A stretch of 39,304 nt of DNA from HGW-17 sp964516435 (GCA_964516435.1 CAZEZP010000063.1:1-39304); one strand, 5' to 3'; counted from the first letter of the stretch, positions 18,135 to 26,706 are shown. The notes: a model not told the origin generated them from the sequence alone. Program-made: numbers and translations.

Positions 18135-18509
18135 TCAGGGCTCCTGCATCTCGATGTCCACGGCGGCCGGAACGGAATCCGGCGGCACGTCCCGGCAGGT
18201 GCGCGCCAGGGGCGTGGTAGAGACGCCCGTGTCGTCCTCGGCGCACAGGGAAAAGCCGGCGCCGGCCTGGTCGAGAATCCCGGGCATGGCCTCGATGGCA
18301 TAGCTTCCGCCGGTCCCGGAACGCACACACAGGGAGTTCCCGCCGACCTGCGCGCAGACCGAGAGCCCTTCCAGGCCGGATCCCTGATGCGTCACGCGGC
18401 CGGAAGCGAGCCGGCCCTCGGTCTCCACCGGACCATAGGCGCAGGCGATGAGGAAAGTTCCCCCCGCCCCGCACACGGAACGCAGCAGACGCAGCCAGTT
18501 TCGTATCAT
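18135..18509 (-). CDS. Small lipoprotein with carboxypeptidase-regulatory-like fold
   Basis: A 124-residue predicted lipoprotein. The lipobox is LIAC with Cys23, followed by AYGPVETEG. After it comes one small beta-sandwich-like unit: GRVTHQGSGLEGLSVCAQVG, then TGGSYAIEAMPG. This is the pattern of the carboxypeptidase-regulatory/Ig-like domain, with four cysteines after Cys23 that could form two disulphides. The CxYG opening followed by such a domain recalls short lipoproteins found beside radical SAM enzymes in Bacteroidota, but no such enzyme is adjacent here. ATG 18509 has GGGAGG upstream. It lies 26 bp after the nucleoside kinase gene and is the last gene of the run that starts at 24307. 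Confidence 0.7.
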   Translation of the reverse strand: MIRNWLRLLRSVCGAGGTFLIACAYGPVETEGRLASGRVTHQGSGLEGLSVCAQVGGNSLCVRSGTGGSYAIEAMPGILDQAGAGFSLCAEDDTGVSTTPLARTCRDVPPDSVPAAVDIEMQEP

Positions 18510-18535
18510 GGCGCAGCCTCCCTTCACGAACCGGT

Positions 18536-20224
18536 TCAGAACGAGGAGTGCCCGATGAACTCCCGCAGGATGGAGTTCGGGGGCACGAGTTGCTTGGAAA
18601 TGGGCATGACCAGCCGGAAAAAGCGCAGCAGGCGGTACGCCTCCACGAAGGCTTCGTCGTCGGGACTCACCTCCAGGAGCGCCCGCTCGCAGACCGACTT
18701 GAGCACGCCCGGCTCGTACACCAGCGCGCTGTTGAACATCACGTCGGCCTTCTCCTGGAACGGGAAGATGTGCTTGAGCTCGCCCTTGCGCACCGAGGGC
18801 CAGCGCCGGATGGTCTCGGCCGCGCTGTAGCCCCGGAAGTTGCGGTCGCGCACGATGCGCCGGATCAGGCGCGAATCGGACGTGAAGATGCGGTTGTGAT
18901 CGTCGATGCACAGTTGCGTCAGCGCACTGATGTAGATCTTGTACTTGCGGTGCGCCAGGATGCCCTGCGTGAGCCGGTCGTTGAGGCCGTGGATGCCCTC
19001 GATGATGAGGATCTGGTCCTTTTCCAGTTTGCAGGGCGTCCAGCGGTCGCGGGGAAGTTTTCCGCCCAGTTTGAAATCGAACACCGGGACCAGCGCCGGC
19101 TCGTGGTCCAGCAGTTTCACGAGCACGTCGTTGAACAGTTCCAGATCGATCGCATCGATGCTCTCGAAATCGTAGTCGCCGTTCTCGTCGCGCGGCGTCT
19201 GCTCGCGCTCCACGAAGAAGTTGTCCATCTCGATGGTCACGGGCTTGATGCCCAGCACCTGCAACTGGATGCCCAGCCGCTTGGAGAAGGTGGTCTTGCC
19301 CGAAGACGAGGGCCCGGCGATGAGCACCAGTTGCACGTCGGGCCGGCGGGCGGCGATGGCGTCCGCGATCATGGCGATCTTCTTCTCGTGCAGCCCCTCC
19401 GCCACCTGCACCACCGTCTTGATGTCGCCGTGCAGGGCGGCCTCGTTGAGTTGGCCCAGGTTCTCGATGCCCAGCATCCGGTTCCAGGCGCGGGTTTCCG
19501 TGTAGGTCTGGAACAGGCGCGGCAACTGGGCGATCTTCCCGGTGATGGACTTGGCGCCCCGCGAAGGCAGGCGCAACACCATTCCCGGCCAGTAGGGCGC
19601 GATCTCGAATGTGTCGATGTAGCGCGTGGATGGCGCGTAAGGTTCATGGAACAGGTCGAACACGCTGGCGCAGCGCACGATGCGCACCTGGGGCTCCCAG
19701 TGGATGCGCAGCAGGTTGACCTTCTCGGGCTGGTTCACTTCCATGAGCATCCGCTTGACGTCGGAAACGGAGAGGCTCTCGATGACGAACGGGTGATCTT
19801 CCTGGCAGATGCGCCGCATCTCCGCGTCGATCCGGGCGATGAGATCCTTGGATACCCCGCCTTCGGGCAGTCCCGTGAGGTTGTACAGGTAGCCGTCCTG
19901 GATGCTCTGCCCCACCACCAGTTTGGTTCCCGGCGGGCACACGCGCTTGACGGCTTCCAGCAGCATCAGGCTGGCGCTGCGCCGGTACACCGACGCGCCG
20001 AAGCGGTCCGCCACGGTGATGGGCTGCACGCGGCAGTCCGAACGCAGGGGGAATGTGAGCCCGTACGTGCGGTTCTCCACGATGGCCGCGATGGCATCCT
20101 TGCGCTCCTCCGGCGGCAGGTGGCGCTCGAACAGTTGCAGCACGGTCGTTCCCCAGGGGACGTCCACGGCCTGTCCCTTGAGTTGGATCCGAAGGAGTCG
20201 TTCCTTGTCGGTGCGGTCGGTCAT
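18536..20224 (-). CDS. Nucleoside (uridine) kinase fused to TGS/ThrRS-like N-terminus
   Basis: A 562-residue protein. The C-terminal half is a P-loop uridine kinase/phosphoribulokinase-type domain: Walker A GPSSSGKTTFSKRLG (about 304-318), IEMDNFFVEREQTPRDENG, and IIEGIHGLNDRLT. The N-terminal half begins with a TGS/ubiquitin-like segment (RIQLKGQAVDVPWGTTVLQL) and continues with a part related to the second additional domain of threonyl-tRNA synthetase (HPFVIESLSVSDVKRMLMEV). This fusion is a known family of bacterial nucleoside kinases acting in pyrimidine salvage, phosphorylating uridine and perhaps cytidine. The start ATG 20224 overlaps the stop of the upstream lipoprotein (ATGA) and has GGAG at a suitable distance, so translation is coupled. 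The exact nucleoside substrate cannot be read from the sequence. Confidence 0.88.
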   Translation of the reverse strand: MTDRTDKERLLRIQLKGQAVDVPWGTTVLQLFERHLPPEERKDAIAAIVENRTYGLTFPLRSDCRVQPITVADRFGASVYRRSASLMLLEAVKRVCPPGTKLVVGQSIQDGYLYNLTGLPEGGVSKDLIARIDAEMRRICQEDHPFVIESLSVSDVKRMLMEVNQPEKVNLLRIHWEPQVRIVRCASVFDLFHEPYAPSTRYIDTFEIAPYWPGMVLRLPSRGAKSITGKIAQLPRLFQTYTETRAWNRMLGIENLGQLNEAALHGDIKTVVQVAEGLHEKKIAMIADAIAARRPDVQLVLIAGPSSSGKTTFSKRLGIQLQVLGIKPVTIEMDNFFVEREQTPRDENGDYDFESIDAIDLELFNDVLVKLLDHEPALVPVFDFKLGGKLPRDRWTPCKLEKDQILIIEGIHGLNDRLTQGILAHRKYKIYISALTQLCIDDHNRIFTSDSRLIRRIVRDRNFRGYSAAETIRRWPSVRKGELKHIFPFQEKADVMFNSALVYEPGVLKSVCERALLEVSPDDEAFVEAYRLLRFFRLVMPISKQLVPPNSILREFIGHSSF

Positions 20225-20712
20225 GGCTGTTTCTCCGTATCCGGGGTTTTCCCGTGCAATTCTTTCTGGATGTCCATCATGGCCTTGTCCATGCAGGCGC
20301 GAAGCGCGGCGCAATCCTCGCCGGGATGCTGGCGGACGCAGTTTTCCATGGCTTCCCACCGGCGCCGGTCGGATTCGCCGCGCCGGGAAGAGCATCCTCC
20401 CACGCAGGCCGAAAGCGCGGCCGCGCTGGTCTCCTTCTGGTGCACCCTGCGGTTGCAGAACGCCAGATGGCTGCACAGGGAGGGGCACGTCACTTCCTCG
20501 CCGGGCGCCAATGCCTTCACCTGCGTGTTTTCCGGCAGTTTCGGAACCCGGACGTCATCGGGCGGCGCCTTCTTCGCCTCGCCCGGCGCATGCGGCGTAT
20601 CCGCCTGCGGAATTTCCACGGATTCGGGCTCTTTCGCCTTGCGCTGGCAGGCCGATGCCAGCATCACGAAAGCCGACAATGCGAGAAATGAAAACGACTC
20701 GATTTTCTTCAT
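20221..20712 (-). CDS. Cysteine-rich lipoprotein
   Basis: A 163-residue predicted lipoprotein with lipobox LASAC (Cys22). A Pro/Glu/Lys-rich linker of about 60 residues follows. The C-terminal domain carries cysteines in a regular pattern: VTCPSLCSHLAFC, SACVGGCSSRRG, NCVRQH, DCAALRACMDKA. The helical spacing (Cx3C and repeats) suggests a compact disulphide-bonded helical bundle in the periplasm or on the surface. Function unknown. It is translationally coupled to the cytosolic nucleoside kinase by a 4-bp overlap, an odd pairing, and starts 78 bp after RNase J. ATG 20712 begins the signal peptide; its ribosome binding site is weak. Confidence 0.8.
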   Translation of the reverse strand: MKKIESFSFLALSAFVMLASACQRKAKEPESVEIPQADTPHAPGEAKKAPPDDVRVPKLPENTQVKALAPGEEVTCPSLCSHLAFCNRRVHQKETSAAALSACVGGCSSRRGESDRRRWEAMENCVRQHPGEDCAALRACMDKAMMDIQKELHGKTPDTEKQP

Positions 20713-20790
20713 GATTTCATGCCCACTCCAGTTTTCCGGCTCCCCGGGCGAATCCATCGAAAGGAACCGGCCGCCTGCGGCGCAGCGCGA

Positions 20791-22449
20791 TCAGTCCATC
20801 CAATGCACCACAACCTGCGGTTTTTTTCCAGTCTCGGCTTTGAAAAACCGCTTCACTGCGAAATCCAGCGTCCTTTCGGGCTCCTGCATGCCCTCCCGCG
20901 ACAACGCCTCCAGGATGGCCGCCGCCGCTTCCCGCTCCCACACGGCATGCCGGGTCTCGTCCCCCACGCCCGCCAGGGTGATTTTCAGGTCCACGGCGCC
21001 GCGGCGGGCGAGACGCGCCGTGATGAACACCACGCCCGATGCGGCCGCCTTCTTCCGGAACCGCAGGGATTCCGGCCCCAGCGGACTGTCGCCCGGATTC
21101 TCCAGATGCAGCACCGCATCGATGGGGCATTCCTCCTGACGCCAGGTCACGCCGTCCCAGACGGCCCTGAATCCATCGGGGACCACGAAGGACTCGGCGA
21201 TTCCCGCCGCCAGCGCCGCGTCGCGCGCCAGTTCCAGATGGAGCCGGGAGCCATGCACGGGGATCACGTTTCGGGGCGCCAGTTCCGAGAACAGCCGGTG
21301 CAGTTCCGCACGCGAGCCGTGGCCCGAGACGTGGGTGGGCGCATCCTCCGAATGCCACAGCACGCGGACGCCCGCGGCGGCCAGGCGGTCCATCACCCGC
21401 CCCACGGCGCGTTCCCGGCCGGGAATGACCGACGCCGAGAAGACCACTGTATCGGAGGGCTGCGGCCGGATGGCCTGGTGGGTATCGGCCGAGAAGCGGT
21501 CCAGCGCCGATGCCATCTCCCCCTGGGAACCCGTGATGAAGAACATCTGCCGGTCCGGCGGCAACTCGCACACCTTGTCCAGCGTGGTGAGGTTGGCCTC
21601 CGGAAGCAGGTCCTCCCCGCGGGCGACATCGAGATAGCGTTCCATGGATCGTCCCAGGGGCGCCGCCTGCCGGCCGAATTTCGCGCCGATGCGCAGGAAG
21701 TGGCGAACCCGCTCGATGTGGGAGGAGAACAGCGTCACGAACAGGCGGCCCTCCACCCGGGCCATCAATTCCTCGATGGGAACCGACAGGGTCTCCTCGG
21801 GCGGGGAATCCAGGGGCGTGCAGGCGCCCGTGGAGTCGGCCAGCATCAGAAAAGGCAGGCGGCCCTGCAGATGCATCCGGATTTCCTCCACGAGATCCAG
21901 GGAAGCCGGCACATGCAGGAAATCGCGATGCCAGGGAGCCGGCGGCGCCAGTTTGAAGTCCCCCGTGTGCACCACGGGACCGACCGGAAAATCCAGCACC
22001 AGCGCCAGCGATTGCGGGATGGAATGCGTCACCGCCACGGGCATGCAGGGAATTCCGCCGGGCAGTTCCACCCGCTTTCCCGGAACGAGTTCCACCATCG
22101 GACTCGCCCGGCGCACGGACGGCGGCAGTTGCGCCACCCGCTCGGCGATCAGCCGCAGGGTGAAGCGGGTCCCGTATACGGGCGCAGGCGCGTGCGCCAG
22201 CGCGTGATGCACGGCCCCCACGTGGTCTTCATGGCCATGCGTGAGCACGTAGGCGCCAGGCGCGGGCAACTGCTCCCACACGTCCGGATGGGGCACCATG
22301 CAGGAAACATCGAAAGCCGGATTGTCCGGAAACTGGGAGCCGCAATCCACCACGAGCGCGGCTCCGCCCTGTTCCAGCATCATGCAGTTGCGGCCGAATT
22401 CGCCGCAGCCGCCGACCATGTACAGCGAAAAGGGTGTCGAAGCGTTCAT
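20791..22449 (-). CDS. rnj: Ribonuclease J
   Basis: A metallo-beta-lactamase-fold RNase with endo- and 5'-exonuclease activity in RNA decay and maturation. The 552 residues match RNase J. The opening is VGGCGEFGRNCMMLEQGG; the metal site HGHEDH lies at 71-76. VVHTGDFKL, the beta-CASP segments FITGSQGE and HVSGHGSRAEL, and the late NVIPVHGSRLHLELA follow. The family normally has HGE in the last motif; here it is HGS. The C-terminal domain continues to residue 552. ATG 22449 overlaps the stop of the upstream small gene by 4 bp, so its translation is coupled to that gene. Upstream partners are a PAS/HisKA protein and a small unknown, so RNA decay may be tied to a sensory input; that is inference. 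Confidence 0.93.
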   Translation of the reverse strand: MNASTPFSLYMVGGCGEFGRNCMMLEQGGAALVVDCGSQFPDNPAFDVSCMVPHPDVWEQLPAPGAYVLTHGHEDHVGAVHHALAHAPAPVYGTRFTLRLIAERVAQLPPSVRRASPMVELVPGKRVELPGGIPCMPVAVTHSIPQSLALVLDFPVGPVVHTGDFKLAPPAPWHRDFLHVPASLDLVEEIRMHLQGRLPFLMLADSTGACTPLDSPPEETLSVPIEELMARVEGRLFVTLFSSHIERVRHFLRIGAKFGRQAAPLGRSMERYLDVARGEDLLPEANLTTLDKVCELPPDRQMFFITGSQGEMASALDRFSADTHQAIRPQPSDTVVFSASVIPGRERAVGRVMDRLAAAGVRVLWHSEDAPTHVSGHGSRAELHRLFSELAPRNVIPVHGSRLHLELARDAALAAGIAESFVVPDGFRAVWDGVTWRQEECPIDAVLHLENPGDSPLGPESLRFRKKAAASGVVFITARLARRGAVDLKITLAGVGDETRHAVWEREAAAAILEALSREGMQEPERTLDFAVKRFFKAETGKKPQVVVHWMD

Positions 22450-22751
22450 TCGGGCAGCCGTTTCCCCAGCGCCAGCAGTTCTTCCCGGCGCTGGTGCAGC
22501 AGAAGGCGCAGGCGGGGCGAGACGAAGACGTCCTCGAAGTCGAACAGGCACAGGGCATCCAGATACAACTGCCAGCGCTCCTCCGGCGTGGCCTTGCGGT
22601 CCACGAAGAGCACGTATCGGCCTTCCACGCGGCACAGCCCGCCCTTGCGCGGCATCAACGCGCGGATGGTCTCCACCCGGACCTCGATGCCCCGGTTCGC
22701 CGCCAGCGCCTCCATTTCCTGCAACTGGGATTCCTTCGCGTGGGACTTCAT
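22446..22751 (-). CDS. Small conserved-looking protein between PAS/HisKA gene and RNase J
   Basis: A 101-residue cytosolic protein, not assigned to a family. It has a charged helical start (KESQLQEMEALAANRGIEVR), a beta-rich middle (GGLCRVEGRYVLFVDRKATP), and a helical end rich in Leu and Arg. The middle recalls the fold of IrrE/ImmA-type peptidases (a strand pair leading to a helix), but there is no HExxH metal motif, so activity of that kind is not supported. Both ends overlap neighbours by 4 bp (ATGA), so it is translated between the PAS/HisKA protein and RNase J and may connect the two. The placement makes it very likely a real gene despite its size. Confidence 0.75.
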   Translation of the reverse strand: MKSHAKESQLQEMEALAANRGIEVRVETIRALMPRKGGLCRVEGRYVLFVDRKATPEERWQLYLDALCLFDFEDVFVSPRLRLLLHQRREELLALGKRLPE

Positions 22752-24307
22752 CGGCCTTCCGGCGGGAGGGAACCTTTTTCCAGGTCCAGGATGGTGGCAT
22801 TCCCCACGTAGTTGCGGGTCTCGAAATGCGTGAGGTTTCCAATTTTTTTGACGATCTCGGACATGCGCTCAGCCTCCCTCGCGATGGTGCGGATGCCGCG
22901 CTCCAGTTTCTCGGGTGGCAAGTTGGGTTTCTGCAGCAGTTCCGCATAGCCCAGGATGGACATCAGCGGCTGGTTGAGCTCGTGAGCCATGGTCCCCGCC
23001 AGGCTCGAGAGCATGGCCTGCTTCTCCGTGTCCTCCAGTTTCTTCTGGTACTCGATGATCGCGGCCTCCATGGCCTTGCGGTCGCGCAGATCGGAAAAAT
23101 AGGCCACCACGGCATCCCGCCCCGGCTGGTATTCGGGAACGAGGAAAGCATTGAGCACTACCGGAGCTTCCTGGTTTCCGGCCACCCGGACGTCCACGCT
23201 GAGTTGATCCACCCGGCGCGTGGTTTTCCCCTCCTCGGAAGTCAGGAGTCTTTCGATCGTCTCCCAACTGGCGGCATCGGTGAACAGATCCGGAAAACGC
23301 AATTTCCCCAGCACGCCGGAAGCCTCGTAGCCGAAGAGTTTCTCCGCGGCCGGACTGAACAGGAACAGCGTTCCGCCGAGTTCGCCGGCCACGATGGCCA
23401 CGGAGGAATTGCGCACGAGTTGGGAGAGGAAGTCGGAGGTGTAGGAGAGTTGCTTCTGCACCAGGCGGGTCTCGGTCACATCCCAGCAGCGCAGCACGAT
23501 GAGCCCCTCTTCGGCCAGCATCCGCGTCCGGTCGATGCGCAGGATGACGGATTCCTGGCTCAGGGTGATGCACTCCACCTCGAATGCGGAATCAGGCTCC
23601 AGGATCCGCTCCTGGAAGGCTTCGGCGTCGTGCGGGGAGACCAGATCGAACACGCTGCGCCCGAAGAGGGAGGATGCCGCGTATCCGAGAATGTTTTCCA
23701 GGATGCGGTTGAGAAAGACGATTTTGAGGTGATGGTCGAGGATCAGGATGCCGTCTGTGGAATTCTCGAACAGTTCCCGGTTCCCCTTGATGATGCCCAT
23801 CACCCGGTTTTCCTTGCGTCCCGCAGCCGGATTGGTGCGTTCACGCAACTGCGAGAGGAACAGCGTATCGCGCAGGAACAACTGGCACAGCCGGCAGACG
23901 GTCTCCAGGTCGAAATCGGGGCGCGCGTCCCGTTCCGCGAACATCACCAGCACCAGATCGGCCCCGTGTCCCGGCAGGGTGCCCATGTATCCGTGCAGGA
24001 CCGGATCCTCGCAGAAGATGTCCAGTTCCATGGCCGAAGCCATTTCGCGAACGGTCGCGGAATCGTCCAGCCGGAACGAGCCGTTCTCTTCCGGTAGCGG
24101 CAAGCCCACCGGCAACCCCTGGATGTTCTGCAACTGGGACGTGCCCAGGAGCGTGGCATGGGTGGCGTCGGACTGCCGGATCAGGAGCGCGAAGCCACCG
24201 GCCTGGATGGAAAATTCCAGGTACTGCAGCACCTGGAAGAGACTTTCCTCCATGGAGGGCGTCAACAGCAGCCGGATGATTTCCTTGTAGAAAGAATCCT
24301 CGGTCAT
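22748..24307 (-). CDS. PAS-PAS-HisKA protein lacking the ATPase domain
   Basis: A 519-residue soluble sensory protein. Residues 1-170 resemble a GAF-like region; two PAS domains follow (ENSTDGILILDHHLKIVFLN; then VRNSSVAIVAGELGGTLFLF), plus a third PAS-like segment before the kinase part. The dimerisation/phosphoacceptor helix is clear: LAGTMAHELNQPLMSILGYA with His442. After the second helix the protein ends in HFETRNYVGNATILDLEKGS and a few residues. No N, G1, F or G2 box exists, so the HATPase_c domain is absent, and no frame downstream supplies it. It may be phosphorylated in trans or act as a dimeric scaffold. The clean coupling to the next gene (4-bp overlap) argues against a simple truncation. 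Confidence 0.88.
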   Translation of the reverse strand: MTEDSFYKEIIRLLLTPSMEESLFQVLQYLEFSIQAGGFALLIRQSDATHATLLGTSQLQNIQGLPVGLPLPEENGSFRLDDSATVREMASAMELDIFCEDPVLHGYMGTLPGHGADLVLVMFAERDARPDFDLETVCRLCQLFLRDTLFLSQLRERTNPAAGRKENRVMGIIKGNRELFENSTDGILILDHHLKIVFLNRILENILGYAASSLFGRSVFDLVSPHDAEAFQERILEPDSAFEVECITLSQESVILRIDRTRMLAEEGLIVLRCWDVTETRLVQKQLSYTSDFLSQLVRNSSVAIVAGELGGTLFLFSPAAEKLFGYEASGVLGKLRFPDLFTDAASWETIERLLTSEEGKTTRRVDQLSVDVRVAGNQEAPVVLNAFLVPEYQPGRDAVVAYFSDLRDRKAMEAAIIEYQKKLEDTEKQAMLSSLAGTMAHELNQPLMSILGYAELLQKPNLPPEKLERGIRTIAREAERMSEIVKKIGNLTHFETRNYVGNATILDLEKGSLPPEGR

Positions 24308-24409
24308 GATGGACGTGCGCCTCGAAACCGGCGGTGGCCGGCGGGTGGAAAACCGATGCGAAATGCGGCAAGGTGCAGCGTGCCCAGGAAATCCATCAGG
24401 TCCGCCCGC

Positions 24410-25090
24410 CTACTGGATGGAAGCCGTGGCCATGGAATGGATCCGCACCGTGATGGCCCCGGCCGGTACGGGATCGCCGGCCGAAAACTGGACGGCGCCG
24501 TACACGAAGAAATAGAACGGCACGTCGGGCCGCTGGCAGTAGCGGGTGAGCGCCTCCTGGCCGCCGGCGGTGAGCGCGAGATCATAGACGCCGACCCCAT
24601 GCACGGGGATGGACGGCAGCGTGCCGATCAGTTCCACGTCCGAACGCAACTGGCCCTGATCGTCGAAGAGAGAGGTAGCTGTCTGCGGTGCCACGTACAG
24701 TTGCAGCGGTGGCAGCGGAAAATTGAGCGTGTTGGCGGTGACTTCCATCTGGATGTACTTGAATTTCACCGTCACCTGGTCCTGGGACCCCACCACGGCC
24801 AATTCCTCCACCTCGTCCTTCAGGCGCACGATTTCGCTCTGCAGGGCGTATTCCACGCGGGCCGCGCAGTGACCCGCATCACAGAAGAACGCGGCGCCGT
24901 CCGGGCAGGGATTGGCCGGGCATTCGATGGAGGGCAGCGGGCCGCTCCAGGAGAGCCCGAACTGGGCCGTATCCACCGTGAACGTCTTCTGCGGCAGGTG
25001 GAAGTTGAAGTCGTCCACGTCGGAACTGATGAAATTGCAGGAAACGAGCATAAGCGGCAATGAAAGCAAAAGGAACAGGTAATTTTTCAT
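24410..25090 (-). CDS. Lipoprotein of unknown function
   Basis: A 226-residue predicted lipoprotein with lipobox LVSC (Cys18) and a GGAGGA ribosome binding site before ATG 25090. After the anchor come an Asp/Phe segment (SSDVDDFNFHLPQKTFTVD), a small Cys-containing insert (IECPANPCPDGAAFFCDAGH) and a mostly beta-strand domain. The final part (VRIHSMATASIQ) is also strand-like. No known family recognised. It lies 102 bp upstream of the PAS/HisKA operon and 61 bp after the thioredoxin-like lipoprotein. A possible extended -10 (TGCTATGGT on the minus strand, hexamer at 25119-25124) lies 29 bases before the start. Confidence 0.75.
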   Translation of the reverse strand: MKNYLFLLLSLPLMLVSCNFISSDVDDFNFHLPQKTFTVDTAQFGLSWSGPLPSIECPANPCPDGAAFFCDAGHCAARVEYALQSEIVRLKDEVEELAVVGSQDQVTVKFKYIQMEVTANTLNFPLPPLQLYVAPQTATSLFDDQGQLRSDVELIGTLPSIPVHGVGVYDLALTAGGQEALTRYCQRPDVPFYFFVYGAVQFSAGDPVPAGAITVRIHSMATASIQ

Positions 25091-25151
25091 GATGTCCTCC
25101 TCTCCCCCCGAACGCCCTACCATAGCACACGAAGGGGGATTTTTCACGGTT

Positions 25152-25667
25152 TCATTTCGATGAGTCGGCCTCGAGCAGGGATTCCATGTCCCTGCGCAGG
25201 GTGGAGGCCTTCGTCACTCCCGTGTGGGGCCTGCGGGCCGTTCCTTGTGCGTCCACCCACAGCAGGTGGGGAACCGCATCGAGCCTGTAGGGGCCCTCGA
25301 GTGCGGCGTACTGCCTGGAAACCGTGAGGTCGTCCCAGCAGATGCGCACGTTGGGATGGCTCATGAGCGGCACGGCCTCGGCGGCCGCGGCTACGCCCCC
25401 ATCGGCATGGATGGCGTAGATGGCCACCCGCTGCGGGTCGATGGAATCGGCCAGCGCATGGATCTCCGGTATTTCCTGGCGGCAGTACGGGCAGGAAGAC
25501 AGCCAGAACACCAGTAGCACCAGTCTGGGCTTCTGGGCCGCCAGATCGCAGGGTTCCTCTCCATCTGACGGGAGCACGAACAGGGGGGCCTGCGGTGGCG
25601 GAATCTCGCTGCAGGCGGCCGCCAGCAGGAGCGCGAATGCCAAGAAAACGAACCTCACGCGGCTCAC
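25152..25667 (-). CDS. TlpA-like thioredoxin-fold lipoprotein
   Basis: A 171-residue envelope redox protein. The lipobox is LAAAC (Cys19), so the protein is lipid-anchored outside the cytosol. The thioredoxin active site FWLSSCPYCRQEIPE has Cys59 and Cys62, and the cis-proline region reads DAVPHLLWVDAQG. TlpA/ResA-type proteins reduce disulphides in exported proteins, including c-type cytochrome apoproteins. The GTG start at 25667 follows the stop of the upstream redoxin gene by 4 bp and uses GAGGTGA, so the two redoxins are one operon. Substrate not known. Confidence 0.88.
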   Translation of the reverse strand: MSRVRFVFLAFALLLAAACSEIPPPQAPLFVLPSDGEEPCDLAAQKPRLVLLVFWLSSCPYCRQEIPEIHALADSIDPQRVAIYAIHADGGVAAAAEAVPLMSHPNVRICWDDLTVSRQYAALEGPYRLDAVPHLLWVDAQGTARRPHTGVTKASTLRRDMESLLEADSSK

Positions 25668-25671
25668 GGCG

Positions 25672-26706
25672 TCACCTCAGGATGCCCGATTGCTGCACCT
25701 CGGCACGCAGGATGTCCACGCTGCGGTACCCGGAAGCCGAACGCCGGATGATGCCGTTGCGGTCGATGAAGACCACGTGGGGCACGCCCTCGGGGCGGTG
25801 CGGCGGCGAAAGCGCCTTGTACGCCTTCGTGGCCGTTCCGTCGTCGAGGCAGACCGGATAGCGCGAACCCTGCACCAGTTGCGCCACGCGTTCGGCCGCC
25901 TTCTCGCCGCCGCCCGTGTGCACGGAAAGGATGTCGACCTCCTTGCCCAGGGATTCGGCCAGTTTCTCCATTTCGGGGATCAGGCGCCGGCAATGGGGAC
26001 AGTACTGGCTCCAGAATTCCAGCACCACCGGCCGGCCGCGGTGCGCCGACAACTGGCAGGTGCCGCCGCCGAGCGCCGGAATGGTGAAGTCGGGCGCCTC
26101 CACGAAGCGCGGCATGGCCATCACCAGCGGATACACGAAAAGCACGCCGGCGATGACGGCATGGGAAACCACGAGCGCCGCCCCGGCCACGCCCGGCATC
26201 TTCAGGGCCGGCGCAGGCCGCGGCGCGCGAAGGAAGACCATCAGCAGGGCCACGTTCGCGAAGGACTCGGCCAGGGCGACGATCTGCGGAATGGACAGCA
26301 CGGGCAGGGGATAAAAAGCCACTTTCGGGGCGATGAGCGGAATCCCCTGGAGAATGACGCGCATGAAAACCGCCGGGAACCAGGTCATGAAGGCCAGCCG
26401 GGATTTCTGGCGAGCGTTGAGCCCCTGCCCCATCACCTGCCAGAAAGCGATGAAGAAGGCGATGGGCAGCAGGTCGTTGACGAGCAGTTCCATTCCAAGC
26501 GCCCGAAGTTCCGCCATGGCGGCGGCATTTCCGATGCGCACGGCCTCCACCACGCCGGCGATGGGCCAGAGGTAACTGGTGCAGGCCAGCAGAAGCGCCA
26601 GGAACAGCCACTCCCCGGCCGGGGAAACGTCTGGATTCTCCCGCATGTGCACGACGCGGTGGCCCGTGGGCAGAAAGGAAAAGAATATACGTTCGAAGAA
26701 CTTCAT
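25672..26706 (-). CDS. Membrane-anchored thioredoxin-like protein
   Basis: A 344-residue protein in two halves. The N-terminal ~200 residues are a multi-pass membrane domain with four or five helices (GEWLFLALLLACTSYLWPIA; LLPIAFFIAFW; MTWFPAVFMRVIL; VALLMVFL; AALVVSHAVIAGVLFVYPLV), loosely like Yip1-type domains. A TlpA-like domain follows: APDFTIPALGGG, then LEFWSQYCPHCRRLIPEMEK with Cys236 and Cys239, and EGVPHVVFIDRNG with the cis-proline. The active-site domain probably faces the periplasm. ATG 26706 was chosen because GGAGGC precedes it at the right distance. The paired redoxin lipoprotein directly downstream suggests electron transfer between the two, which is inference. Confidence 0.85.
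   Translation of the reverse strand: MKFFERIFFSFLPTGHRVVHMRENPDVSPAGEWLFLALLLACTSYLWPIAGVVEAVRIGNAAAMAELRALGMELLVNDLLPIAFFIAFWQVMGQGLNARQKSRLAFMTWFPAVFMRVILQGIPLIAPKVAFYPLPVLSIPQIVALAESFANVALLMVFLRAPRPAPALKMPGVAGAALVVSHAVIAGVLFVYPLVMAMPRFVEAPDFTIPALGGGTCQLSAHRGRPVVLEFWSQYCPHCRRLIPEMEKLAESLGKEVDILSVHTGGGEKAAERVAQLVQGSRYPVCLDDGTATKAYKALSPPHRPEGVPHVVFIDRNGIIRRSASGYRSVDILRAEVQQSGILR

Noticed and set aside
22748..24307. Frameshift that removed the ATPase domain of the PAS/HisKA protein
   Set aside because: No reading frame downstream carries N, G1 or G2 box residues; the next gene starts within the stop codon and is a different protein.
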